From NCBI RefSeq assembly GCF_019402645.1, contig NZ_VKKS01000001.1, positions 1,302,970 to 1,366,969 of the forward strand: a stretch of DNA of 64,000 nt, read 5' to 3'. A model generated the notes under the pieces. The model did no database searches. It was not told the origin of the DNA and saw nothing but the letters and a program-made list of their open reading frames with translations. Source of the stretch: Morganella morganii (GTDB lineage Bacteria > Pseudomonadota > Gammaproteobacteria > Enterobacterales > Enterobacteriaceae). Positions 49,507 through 57,588 of this stretch are shown piece by piece. A program made the position numbers and the translations under genes. How positions within the stretch are numbered: the stretch's first letter is position 1; the number at the start of each line of letters is the position of its first letter.

Positions 49507-50682
49507 TTACGCAGCATTATAAACGCGGGCAATGATTCCTTCACCATCTATTTTAAACTTTCTTTCTATAGCAGAAAGAAAAACAGATTCACCTGAGATA
49601 ACTCTCAATTGTTCTGTTTCAGTAGTGATAACTGCATGACCTTCCACACAAAAAAGAATATTAGCACTGTTATTCTCAATAATCATTTCCTGATGACGCA
49701 CTTTCATGACCGAAAAAGAAAAATCATCAACCGGAATAGGGAACATTTCAGTGTTGTTAATATGTTCCGGCTGCATAAATAAACTTTTTGCGTGTTTCGG
49801 CACAAAATCAAGGTTATTCAGCAATTCACCGACATCAATATGTTTTGGTGTCAGACCGGCGCGGAGCACATTATCCGAGTTGGCCATCACCTCCAGTGCT
49901 GTTCCTTCCAGATAAGCGTGTGGTGTGCGGGCATACAGGAACATCGCCTCACCGGGCTTTAATTCAACAACATTGAGCAGCAGTGGGGTGAAAAGACCAT
50001 TATCGTCAGGATAAAATTCTGTCATCTTACGGATGGTGTCCCACGGCTCACCCTGACGACTGTTAAGCGCGGATTTCAGCACAGCGATTGCCCGCTCTTT
50101 GGTCTCTCCGCTCATGGAGAGCAGGCGGGTAAACAAAACAGATAGCTGTTCTTCTGACGGCGAGGCAATAAAGCGCTCGATACCCGGATGTGCCGGTGCC
50201 ACTTCACCGAGCAGCCCGGCGATTTCCGTCAGCGGGCGGAACGCGTTCATCGCACGGAACGGGGTGAGGGCATAAACCAGCTCCGGCTTATGGTTATCAT
50301 CCTTATAGTTACGGACTGGCGAATCCAGTGGGATCCCGGCCTTGTTTTCGCGGGCAAATCCGGCCTCTGCGGCGGCTTTATCCGGATGAACCTGTACTGA
50401 CAACGGCTGAGCGGCACTCAGCACTTTAAACAGAAACGGCAACCGGTGAAAACGACGGTTAATGTCGTTCCCCAGCGCCGCCTGCGGGTCACCGGCAATA
50501 AAATCATATAAAGAGCAGGTGTTGCCGCGGGAGTCTGTCACCACTGAACTGGCTTTCGGATGTGCCCCCATCCACAATTCTGCCATCGGCTGCTTATCAG
50601 GATTCGGGTAACCGTACATTTCTGTCATCGCCGTATGGCTTCCCCAGTCATAAAATTGCACCTGATTTTGCATTTTTAACAT
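49507..50682 (-). CDS. manA: Mannose-6-phosphate isomerase
   Basis: 391 aa, equal to E. coli ManA. Interconverts fructose-6-P and mannose-6-P. Zn site and active site seen in LSVQVHPDKAAAE, YKDDNHKPELVYAL, the ARTPHAYLEG helix and NSDNVLRAGLTPKHID. C-terminal cupin ends ILFCVEGHAV. Neighbours ydgA and fumC are conserved; E. coli fumA is missing here. Confidence 0.98.
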   Translation of the reverse strand: MLKMQNQVQFYDWGSHTAMTEMYGYPNPDKQPMAELWMGAHPKASSVVTDSRGNTCSLYDFIAGDPQAALGNDINRRFHRLPFLFKVLSAAQPLSVQVHPDKAAAEAGFARENKAGIPLDSPVRNYKDDNHKPELVYALTPFRAMNAFRPLTEIAGLLGEVAPAHPGIERFIASPSEEQLSVLFTRLLSMSGETKERAIAVLKSALNSRQGEPWDTIRKMTEFYPDDNGLFTPLLLNVVELKPGEAMFLYARTPHAYLEGTALEVMANSDNVLRAGLTPKHIDVGELLNNLDFVPKHAKSLFMQPEHINNTEMFPIPVDDFSFSVMKVRHQEMIIENNSANILFCVEGHAVITTETEQLRVISGESVFLSAIERKFKIDGEGIIARVYNAA

Positions 50683-50855
50683 AGCAACGCTCTCTTTTTA
50701 AACAGTTAACAATAAGATAGTAACAATAAAACAATAACTCCGCCCGGATCGCATAATCGGAAATGAAAGTATGGCAAGATAAGCCCGTTTTCAGAGTCTA
50801 TCTGTAACTTTCGGGATTTTAAATCCATTTTATTTTGTGTGCTAAGGAGAGAGTA

Positions 50856-52250
50856 ATGGCAGCCACGCGTATTGAAAAAGACTCAATGGGCCCTATCGAT
50901 GTTCCTGCGGACAAATTATGGGGCGCTCAGACTCAACGCTCTTTAGAGCATTTCCGTATTTCAGTTGAAAAAATGCCTGCGGATCTGATTGCTGCGCTGG
51001 CCATTACAAAAAAAGCAGCGGCAGCTGTCAACTGTGACCTGGGACTGCTGGCGAAAGAGCGGGCGGATGCGGTGATTGCCGCAGCAGATGAAGTTCTTGC
51101 CGGTAAACATCCGGAAGAATTCCCGCTGGCTATCTGGCAGACCGGTTCCGGCACACAAAGTAATATGAATATGAATGAAGTGCTGGCTAACCGCGCCAGT
51201 GAAATCCTCGGCGGGCAGCGCGGCGGCGAGCGGATTGTTCACCCGAATGATGATGTGAACAAAAGTCAGAGCTCTAACGACGTATTCCCGACAGCGATGC
51301 ATGTCGCCGCAGTGATTGCGGTCAGCACGCAGCTTATTCCTGAACTGAAATCTCTGCACAGTGTTCTGGCCGCGAAAGCGGAAGCGTACCGTGATATTGT
51401 TAAAATCGGCCGTACCCACTTACAGGATGCCACACCGCTGACGCTGGGTCAGGAAATTTCCGGCTGGGCAGCGATGCTGCAATATAACCTGAAACATCTG
51501 GAAAACAGCCTGCCGCATCTGAGCGAGCTGGCACTGGGCGGTACAGCGGTCGGCACCGGTCTCAATACCCATCCGGAATATGCCGTGCGTGTGGCGAAGA
51601 AAATTGCCGTACTGTCCGGTCAGCCGTTTGTGACGGCACCGAATAAATTTGAGGCGCTGGCAACCTGTGATGCACTGGTACATGCCCATGGCGCACTGAA
51701 AGGACTGGCGGCGTCACTGATGAAAATCGCCAATGATGTCCGCTGGCTGGCATCCGGTCCGCGTTGCGGCATTGGCGAAATTGCGATTCCGGAAAACGAA
51801 CCGGGCAGCTCTATCATGCCGGGTAAAGTGAATCCGACACAATGCGAAGCCATGACGATGCTGTGTGCTCAGGTGATGGGTAATGATGTAGCGGTCAATA
51901 TCGGCGGGGCATCCGGTAACTTTGAACTGAACGTGTTCCGTCCGATGGTGATCCACAATTTCCTGCAATCTGTCCGCCTGCTGGCTGATGGGATGCGCAG
52001 CTTTAATGAGCACTGTGCCGTGGGAATTGAACCAAACCGCGGGCGTATCACTCAGTTGCTGAATGAATCACTGATGCTGGTAACGGCGCTGAATACGCAT
52101 ATCGGTTACGATAAAGCCGCCGAAATTGCGAAAAAAGCCCATAAAGAAGATCTGACCCTGAAAGCGTCTGCGATGAAGTTAGGTTACCTGACCGAGGCTG
52201 AGTTTGATGCGTGGGTACGCCCGGAAGATATGGTCGGCAGCATGAAGTAA
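50856..52250 (+). CDS. fumC: Fumarase C (class II)
   Basis: 464 aa from the ATG at 50856 with AAGGAG 6-8 nt upstream; upstream in-frame residues are unsupported. Oxygen-stable fumarate hydratase. Signature [13 protein letters not shown], catalytic His in [29 protein letters not shown] and [19 protein letters not shown]. In E. coli it is SoxRS-induced; the Rsx complex in this window would control SoxR, linking the two indirectly. Confidence 0.98.
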   Translation: MAATRIEKDSMGPIDVPADKLWGAQTQRSLEHFRISVEKMPADLIAALAITKKAAAAVNCDLGLLAKERADAVIAAADEVLAGKHPEEFPLAIWQTGSGTQSNMNMNEVLANRASEILGGQRGGERIVHPNDDVNKSQSSNDVFPTAMHVAAVIAVSTQLIPELKSLHSVLAAKAEAYRDIVKIGRTHLQDATPLTLGQEISGWAAMLQYNLKHLENSLPHLSELALGGTAVGTGLNTHPEYAVRVAKKIAVLSGQPFVTAPNKFEALATCDALVHAHGALKGLAASLMKIANDVRWLASGPRCGIGEIAIPENEPGSSIMPGKVNPTQCEAMTMLCAQVMGNDVAVNIGGASGNFELNVFRPMVIHNFLQSVRLLADGMRSFNEHCAVGIEPNRGRITQLLNESLMLVTALNTHIGYDKAAEIAKKAHKEDLTLKASAMKLGYLTEAEFDAWVRPEDMVGSMK

Positions 52251-52271
52251 TCTGCTGTTACGGATAGTCTG

Positions 52272-52298
52272 AACGGAGCCGTGATGGCTCCGTTTTTA
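52272..52298 (+). terminator. fumC terminator
   Basis: AACGGAGCC / GGCTCCGTT stem with 5-nt loop and T5, touching the convergent tus stop. Confidence 0.9.
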
Positions 52299-53219
52299 TA
52301 TTATTTCCATGTATAAATGTAACCGCGGTATCACAGGAATTAATTTTTTTGCTTTCGGCCTGTGACGGATTTTGATGTTTTCCGCATCATAATCCGGCAG
52401 TACTCCTGTTACCGGTTTTTCATCACTCTCATCGCAAAACACAATCAGCGGAGATGCACAGGCATATTGCACCTGCTTTTGTGCGTCATTGTACCAGACC
52501 CTGGCGATTGGCTGTACTTTGACCGGCCGTTTGATTTTCAGTATGGCACCTTCCGGCACCTGTTTTAATGCGGAGATTTCTTTTGCCAGATAAACCAGTC
52601 GTTCCTCCCGCGTCAGAGACTGTATAGCGCGTGGATTCTGATATTGCTCTTCCAGTTGAGATAATAATGTATCGCGATCTATCTTCTGAATAATGTGTTT
52701 ATTTGCCCAGCCAAACCGGACAGAGGAAGGGGAGGTGACTGATTGGATCTGCCGGTAGGCATTTAATGTAATTAATCCTTTTATCTGATTATGTACGAAC
52801 TCAAACCGCTGTGTTTTATCCACACCGGAGGTTTCAGTGACTATTTTCATCAGCTGTTTTTTCAGCGTGTTGATATCATTCAGTTGTTGTTGCATGTCCC
52901 GCTGCCTGGTCCGGGAAAGGGGAAGAAATATCACACCGGGCAGGCGAATGGCAGATTTACTGCTGATCTCAGGGTCATTGTCGTAAATAAACAGACGCTG
53001 ATAATGGGCCAATGCGATATCTGTTGCAGATTCACCAGAAACAGTGATGACCTGAATAGTTTTTATCTCATCATTTTCTTCGCCCTTTAATCTGTCAGGT
53101 AATTGAAAGACTTGCACCTGTACTTCGGATATTTGCCGGATTTTTTGGCAAAAAGAAATAAGTGAAGATTCCAGTCGGTTAAAACATTCATTAAATGACA
53201 GAGCTGCATTGTAACGCAT
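52296..53219 (-). CDS. tus: DNA replication terminus site-binding protein Tus
   Basis: 307 aa. Binds Ter sites as a monomer and blocks forks from one side. Conserved core: VRFGWANKHIIQKIDRDTLLS, LKIKRPVKVQPIARVWYN, and IPRLHLYM near the end; the N-terminal half is diverged from E. coli. GGAGAG 9-11 nt before the ATG at 53219. A Ter site sits 16-38 bp upstream, overlapping the expected promoter, so autorepression as in E. coli is likely. Confidence 0.95.
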   Translation of the reverse strand: MRYNAALSFNECFNRLESSLISFCQKIRQISEVQVQVFQLPDRLKGEENDEIKTIQVITVSGESATDIALAHYQRLFIYDNDPEISSKSAIRLPGVIFLPLSRTRQRDMQQQLNDINTLKKQLMKIVTETSGVDKTQRFEFVHNQIKGLITLNAYRQIQSVTSPSSVRFGWANKHIIQKIDRDTLLSQLEEQYQNPRAIQSLTREERLVYLAKEISALKQVPEGAILKIKRPVKVQPIARVWYNDAQKQVQYACASPLIVFCDESDEKPVTGVLPDYDAENIKIRHRPKAKKLIPVIPRLHLYMEII

Positions 53220-53234
53220 CTGCTGTATCTCTCC

Positions 53235-53257
53235 ATATTAGTTACAACATTCAAATT
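53235..53257 (-). promoter_or_regulatory. Ter replication-fork arrest site at tus promoter
   Basis: Minus strand contains AATGTTGTAACTAAT, matching the invariant GTTGTAACTA core of E. coli Ter, with the conserved G at Ter position 6. Known Tus-Ter polarity places the blocking face at the 53257 end, so leftward forks would be arrested here (inference). Confidence 0.85.
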
Positions 53258-53443
53258 TAATTATACAAATTACATCAGCATCGTGCTTTTTACAACACAC
53301 CTTTTCAACCAGGGCAGGGAATCGCGGCAGATAAGACATAAAAAAATAATACGAGACAGGGTATTACTGGCCAGGACAAGCAAGATACAATGAAATTACC
53401 GGAATAAGGGGCACGAGAAACAACGGTAATATCCGGTAATTTT

Positions 53444-53486
53444 TATAAGAAAAACCGGATGCAGCGTTTGTTCTGCAACCGGTTTT
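53444..53486 (-). terminator. Terminator of the small-peptide array
   Basis: Minus-strand arms AAAACCGG.TGCAG-type around AACAAACG, with two mismatches, followed by TTTTTCTTATA. 26 nt past the last peptide stop. Confidence 0.7.
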
Positions 53487-53511
53487 AGGACTGTCAGTTA
53501 TCGTTTATCCG

Positions 53512-53622
53512 TCAGTATGAGCTCCAACTGGTCGGACAGTATTCAGGTGCAACAATATCGCAGGCTTCATAAGCATCAACGGTCGAAAAAAACAGCGCAC
53601 CACTCAATAGTGTTACTAACAT
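53512..53622 (-). CDS. Small peptide gene, array copy 4 (36 aa)
   Basis: MLVTLLSGALFFSTVDAYEA at the N-terminus, ending YCPTSWSSY with two Cys. GAGG 5 nt before the ATG at 53622. Hydrophobic start of ~13 residues without basic residues, shared in pattern (M-L-x-x-L-L-S) with the three upstream frames. Downstream of it lies a terminator. Not recognised; below usual gene-calling size limits. Confidence 0.6.
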   Translation of the reverse strand: MLVTLLSGALFFSTVDAYEACDIVAPEYCPTSWSSY

Positions 53623-53660
53623 ATAAACCTCATTAAATAATAAATATGTTCGGGTAATAA

Positions 53661-53810
53661 TTACCAGCAAGGCGGGGAGTCTTTACGGCATAAATCATTA
53701 CTATATTGAGCGACTACTTGTGCTTGTACAGCGGATGATACTTTATCAATATCACTATGAGAAAAATGAGTATTGATAAAAAGTGAGCTGCTAAGTAATA
53801 GTGTTAACAT
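53661..53810 (-). CDS. Small peptide gene, array copy 3 (49 aa)
   Basis: Starts MLTLLLSSSLFINTHFSHSD and ends CRKDSPPCW with two Cys near the C-terminus. AAGGATAAATTAT leads to the ATG at 53810. The SSSLF element matches the SGALFF and GSALLF elements of copies 4 and 1. Middle is helical and Gln/Val/Ala-rich (VSSAVQAQVVAQY). Not recognised. Confidence 0.6.
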   Translation of the reverse strand: MLTLLLSSSLFINTHFSHSDIDKVSSAVQAQVVAQYSNDLCRKDSPPCW

Positions 53811-53885
53811 ATAATTTATCCTTAATATGAGTTATATCATGATAACGACAATGATATTGTTTTATTTTCTCCGGAGAGCATGATT

Positions 53886-54065
53886 TTAAATAGGATAAAA
53901 ATGATCAGATGATTGATTTAAACAGTTTTTATGTTCAAATATACACCATGGAATTAAATTATTTTCTATTCCAACTGATTTAATATTCGGTAACATAACA
54001 ACAAATGTATCAGTCTGGTGAAGATCGCCGATAATAAGTAAGCTGCTTAAAATTAATGCAACCAT
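53886..54065 (-). CDS. Small peptide gene, array copy 2 (59 aa)
   Basis: Starts MVALILSSLLIIGDLHQTD and has two Cys in WCIFEHKNCLNQ. AAGGATAAAAC leads to the ATG at 54065. Same leader style as its neighbours. Not recognised. Confidence 0.58.
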   Translation of the reverse strand: MVALILSSLLIIGDLHQTDTFVVMLPNIKSVGIENNLIPWCIFEHKNCLNQSSDHFYPI

Positions 54066-54100
54066 GTTTTATCCTTTTTACTTACTGCTGATTATTATGA

Positions 54101-54271
54101 TTATGACTGCTCGGGGTCCTGGACACCACAGTGAGGACGGGTGTTAGGGCAATTTCCTTCGGTGTAATTTTGAATGGCCGGTATCCATATATCACATTTT
54201 TCCGGTAAACTGAGGTCACAACTTGTTGATGAATTAAATAAAAGTGCACTGCCAAGTATAATAGATAGCAT
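54101..54271 (-). CDS. Small peptide gene, array copy 1 (56 aa)
   Basis: Starts MLSIILGSALLFNSSTSCD and has four Cys in the body (SCDLS, KCDIW, GNCPN, HCGVQ). GGAGTAACCAAC leads to the ATG at 54271. First gene of the array; its promoter must lie in the ~120 nt up to the ynfM terminator at 54393-54426. Not recognised. Confidence 0.6.
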   Translation of the reverse strand: MLSIILGSALLFNSSTSCDLSLPEKCDIWIPAIQNYTEGNCPNTRPHCGVQDPEQS

Positions 54272-54392
54272 GTTGGTTACTCCAATTTTACATATCAGTA
54301 AATGTCAGTTTAAAGCAGTGGTACACTTAAAGATTAGCGGATTTGATTAAGACAGGTAATTAACCGGAATGGGTATTTTGAGTAGCATAAAT

Positions 54393-54426
54393 ATAAAACA
54401 CCGGAAAATTATTTCTGGTGTTTTAT
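54393..54426 (-). terminator. ynfM terminator
   Basis: ATAAAACACCGG / CTGGTGTTTTAT stem (one G-U pair), T-rich on the minus strand, 10 nt past the ynfM stop. Confidence 0.8.
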
Positions 54427-54436
54427 ATGATGCCGG

Positions 54437-55687
54437 CTACCGGGTTTGTTTATTCAGATGCAAAACAATCAGCAGGCCGGCTGTCAGCATGGCAGCAATA
54501 AAACAGCCGACACCTGTCCAGTGCCAGCGGGACCAGAAAACACCCCCTAATGTTCCGGCAATGCTGGAGCCACCATAATAGGAAAACAGATACAAAGAAG
54601 ATGCTTGTGCCCTGGCGCGCCGTGCGCGGCGTCCGACCCAACTGCTGGTGACTGAATGGGCGGCAAAAAATCCGGTGGTCAGCACCAGCATACCGATCAG
54701 AACCGCCGCCAGTGAACTGCCGAGGGTAATGAGAATACCTGTCAGCATTAGCATAACAGCACCAATCAAAACTTTTCCGTAACCGTGTTTTCGTGTCAGT
54801 GCGCCTGCTTTTGAGGCACTGTAAGTCCCTGACAAATAGACAATAGATAACATACCAACGACCGCCTGACTGAAATGGTAAGGCGGTTCCATCAACCGGT
54901 AACCGATATAGTTAAACAGGGTGACAAAGCTGCCCATAATGATAAAACCGATGGCAAACAGCCACGGCAGTCCGTCATCACGGCAGTGCAGGATCAGGTA
55001 TTTCCACAGGCTTTTCGGTTTCAATGAACTGGCCCGGAAATGACGTGATGGCGGCAGTAACCGCCAGAATAAAAATGCCCCGAGCAGGGAAAATGTCCCC
55101 AGTACCAGAACGGCAATCCGCCAGCTGGCATAATCTGCGATCACCCCGGTAATCAGACGGCCGCTCATACCGCCGATAGAGTTTCCGCTGATATATAAGC
55201 CCATGGAGAGGGCAACATAGCTGGGATGAATTTCTTCGCTGAGATAGGTCATTGCAACAGCAGCAACACCACTGAGTGACAATCCGACGAGTGAACGGAC
55301 AATCAGAATTCCCGCCCAGCTGGTGGTGAACGCACTGATCAGAGTAAAAATGGCGGCACAGGTCAGGGATATCACCATCACATTTTTACGGCCGACCGCA
55401 TCCGACAGCGGGCCGGTGATCAGTAATCCGACCGCCATAAACCCGGTCGCCAGAGAGAGGGATAAACTGGCCTGTGCCGGTGATACTGCAAAATCTTCTG
55501 ACAATAACGGCAGAATCGGCTGTACAAAATAGAGCAGGGCAAACGTCGCCAGCCCGACCATGAAAAAGGAGAGTGTGACACGAAGATACAGTTTGTCATC
55601 ACGCTGGATATAGTGCTGTTTTGTCTGATTATCCTGCACCGGAGAGGTCACCCTGCTGCCAGTTATCAGTTTATTCTCTTCTGTCAT
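54437..55687 (-). CDS. ynfM: YnfM, MFS drug/metabolite transporter
   Basis: 416 aa with 12 predicted membrane helices. Strong likeness to E. coli YnfM: FALLYFVQPILPLLS, TGPLSDAVGRK (MFS motif A), GVAAVAMTYLSEEIHPSYVALSMGLYISGNSIGGMSGR and ASSLYLFSYYGGSSIAGTLGGVFW. E. coli YnfM exports arabinose in some assays; the natural substrate is unclear. Divergent from ynfL. Confidence 0.96.
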   Translation of the reverse strand: MTEENKLITGSRVTSPVQDNQTKQHYIQRDDKLYLRVTLSFFMVGLATFALLYFVQPILPLLSEDFAVSPAQASLSLSLATGFMAVGLLITGPLSDAVGRKNVMVISLTCAAIFTLISAFTTSWAGILIVRSLVGLSLSGVAAVAMTYLSEEIHPSYVALSMGLYISGNSIGGMSGRLITGVIADYASWRIAVLVLGTFSLLGAFLFWRLLPPSRHFRASSLKPKSLWKYLILHCRDDGLPWLFAIGFIIMGSFVTLFNYIGYRLMEPPYHFSQAVVGMLSIVYLSGTYSASKAGALTRKHGYGKVLIGAVMLMLTGILITLGSSLAAVLIGMLVLTTGFFAAHSVTSSWVGRRARRARAQASSLYLFSYYGGSSIAGTLGGVFWSRWHWTGVGCFIAAMLTAGLLIVLHLNKQTR

Positions 55688-55796
55688 ACACTTATCTCAG
55701 CATTTGGTAATAATAGAGAGCATAAAAAGATGCTGGTATTTTGTCTAATATATTAATACTCTTGATTGATACTTTTTACGACTCAATGAGGGGATA

Positions 55797-56696
55797 ATGA
55801 TCGAATTCCGCCATCTGCGTTATTTTATCGCGGTCGCTGAAGAGCTGCATTTCGGGCGGGCGGCGGAGCGTCTTAATATCTCCCAGCCCCCGCTCAGTCA
55901 GCAAATTCAGGCGCTTGAAAATGCAATTCCGGCTAAATTACTGGCACGGAACAACCGGAATGTCAGCCTTACCCCGGCAGGAGAAATGTTTCTGCGTGAA
56001 GCTTATCAAATCCGCACTCAGGTAGAAGCCGCGGTTGAAAAAGCGGCCAGAATGGATCGCGGGGAGTTGGGTGAGGTATCTGTCGGGTTTACTTCAACGA
56101 CACCTTTTATGCGCCATATCACGGCCACGTTTCGCCAGTACCGTGAAATGTACCCGGATGTGGCTATTCATATGCATCAGATGAATACCAAACAGCAGAT
56201 TAATCCGCTGCTGAGCGGCAGGATTGACTTTGGTGTAATGCGCAACACGCAGCTACCGGATAACCTGATCCACGAACTGCTCTTTAAGGAGCGGTTTATG
56301 CTTGCGGTCTATGATGATCATCCGCTGATGAAATACCTCAAAACGGGTATTTCCCTGGAGATGCTGAGTGGCGTACCATTGGTTTTCTTTGAACGGGATG
56401 TGGGGACAGCACTGTATGATGAGATTATTAATCTGCTGAAAAATGCGGGTGTCACACCGGTGATAGCCCAGGAAGCGGGTGAAGCAATGACTATTCTGGG
56501 GTTGGTTTCTGCCGGTTTAGGTGTTTCACTGGTGACGGAGTCGTTCACCCGTATGAAAGTGGATGGTGTCCGTTACATTCATTTGGCTGAAAATCAGGCA
56601 TTTTCTGAAGTCTGGCTGGTGTATCATAAGCATAATACACTGTCTCCGGCTGGTCAGCGGTTGATTGCGATGCTGAAAAATAATGTGTTCCGCTGA
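55797..56696 (+). CDS. ynfL: YnfL, LysR-type regulator
   Basis: 299 aa. Winged helix at the N-terminus (IEFRHLRYFIAVAEELHFGR to QQIQALENAIPAKLL), effector domain with VGFTSTTPFMRHI. Located divergently from ynfM, as in E. coli, so it probably controls ynfM through the 109-bp intergenic region. Followed 26 nt later by a DUF1460 gene. Confidence 0.95.
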   Translation: MIEFRHLRYFIAVAEELHFGRAAERLNISQPPLSQQIQALENAIPAKLLARNNRNVSLTPAGEMFLREAYQIRTQVEAAVEKAARMDRGELGEVSVGFTSTTPFMRHITATFRQYREMYPDVAIHMHQMNTKQQINPLLSGRIDFGVMRNTQLPDNLIHELLFKERFMLAVYDDHPLMKYLKTGISLEMLSGVPLVFFERDVGTALYDEIINLLKNAGVTPVIAQEAGEAMTILGLVSAGLGVSLVTESFTRMKVDGVRYIHLAENQAFSEVWLVYHKHNTLSPAGQRLIAMLKNNVFR

Positions 56697-56722
56697 GCGG
56701 AATCTGGTTATCAGGAGTTCAG

Positions 56723-57493
56723 ATGTTCCGGCGATACCGGTTTTTTGCTGTTACGGCATTTCTTTTTATTTTATATACAGGTACAGCGGGTGCAGCGGTA
56801 TCGCTCAGCCATTTTTATCAACCTGATGGTTCACGCAAAATTGCGGCTGAAAATATCACTGCACTGACCGGGCAGTTTCTCGGTGTGCCTTACCGTGCCG
56901 GTCAGTTGATCGGTTCACCGGAATCACCGGAAATTCTGGTGGCTGATCTGAATGCCCTCGACTGCTTTACCTTTCTGGATTATACAGAGGCACTGAAACG
57001 CAGCCCGCAGCAGCAGGATTTCAGGAACAGACTGGCACATATCCGCTATAAAAACGGGGAAGTGAATTATTATCAGCGCCGTCATTTTCTGTCTGATTGG
57101 GTCAGTGAACCACGGCCTGTTGCTCAGGATATTACCCAGCAACTTTCGCCGGATTATCGCGTGACACATAAGATGCTGAACCAGAAGAAGAACGGCTCAC
57201 GTTATATCCCTGATATTCCGGTTACGGCCCGGGATATTGCCTGGCTGCCGGTTTCTTCACTGACACCCGTCGTGCTTTCACAGTTGCAGACCGGTGATTA
57301 TATCGGTATTTATTCCGCCAGCCCCGGGCTGGATGTGTCTCATGCCGGCGTCATTATCCGTACCCCGTCCGGGGTGTTCTTACGCAATGCATCATCAAAA
57401 CGGAATGAACAGCGGGTGATTGATTCACCATTGCTGGCATATCTGCACAATAAAAAAGGAATTGTGGTTTATCGTTCTGCTTTTTTACCCTGA
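56723..57493 (+). CDS. DUF1460 family exported protein (amidase-like)
   Basis: 256 aa. Signal peptide (FRRYRFFAVTAFLFILYTGTA, cleavage near AGA-A). DUF1460 pattern: LGVPYRAG, LVADLNALDCFTFLDYTEAL with the putative catalytic Cys, and DVSHAGVIIRTPSG with the putative His, as in NlpC/P60-like N-acetylmuramoyl-L-alanine amidase-type proteins. Probably periplasmic cell-wall-active; no E. coli counterpart at this position. CAGGAGTTCAG upstream of the ATG. May be read with ynfL. Confidence 0.85.
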   Translation: MFRRYRFFAVTAFLFILYTGTAGAAVSLSHFYQPDGSRKIAAENITALTGQFLGVPYRAGQLIGSPESPEILVADLNALDCFTFLDYTEALKRSPQQQDFRNRLAHIRYKNGEVNYYQRRHFLSDWVSEPRPVAQDITQQLSPDYRVTHKMLNQKKNGSRYIPDIPVTARDIAWLPVSSLTPVVLSQLQTGDYIGIYSASPGLDVSHAGVIIRTPSGVFLRNASSKRNEQRVIDSPLLAYLHNKKGIVVYRSAFLP

Positions 57494-57494
57494 C

Positions 57495-57510
57495 TGTGAA
57501 TCATTTCACA
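57495..57510 (+). promoter_or_regulatory. CRP site upstream of mlc
   Basis: TGTGA-ATCATT-TCACA, a perfect match to the CRP half-site consensus with 6-nt spacing, 79-94 bp before the mlc start. The right arm also forms a second palindrome TTTCACA-N6-TGTGAAA at 57504-57523. E. coli mlc is CRP-dependent. Confidence 0.8.
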
Positions 57511-57588
57511 GTTTTGTGTGAAACCACTTACTAAGCACGTATTTATTCGGATAATTAATATCTTAGCATCATAAACTCAGGATTATTA

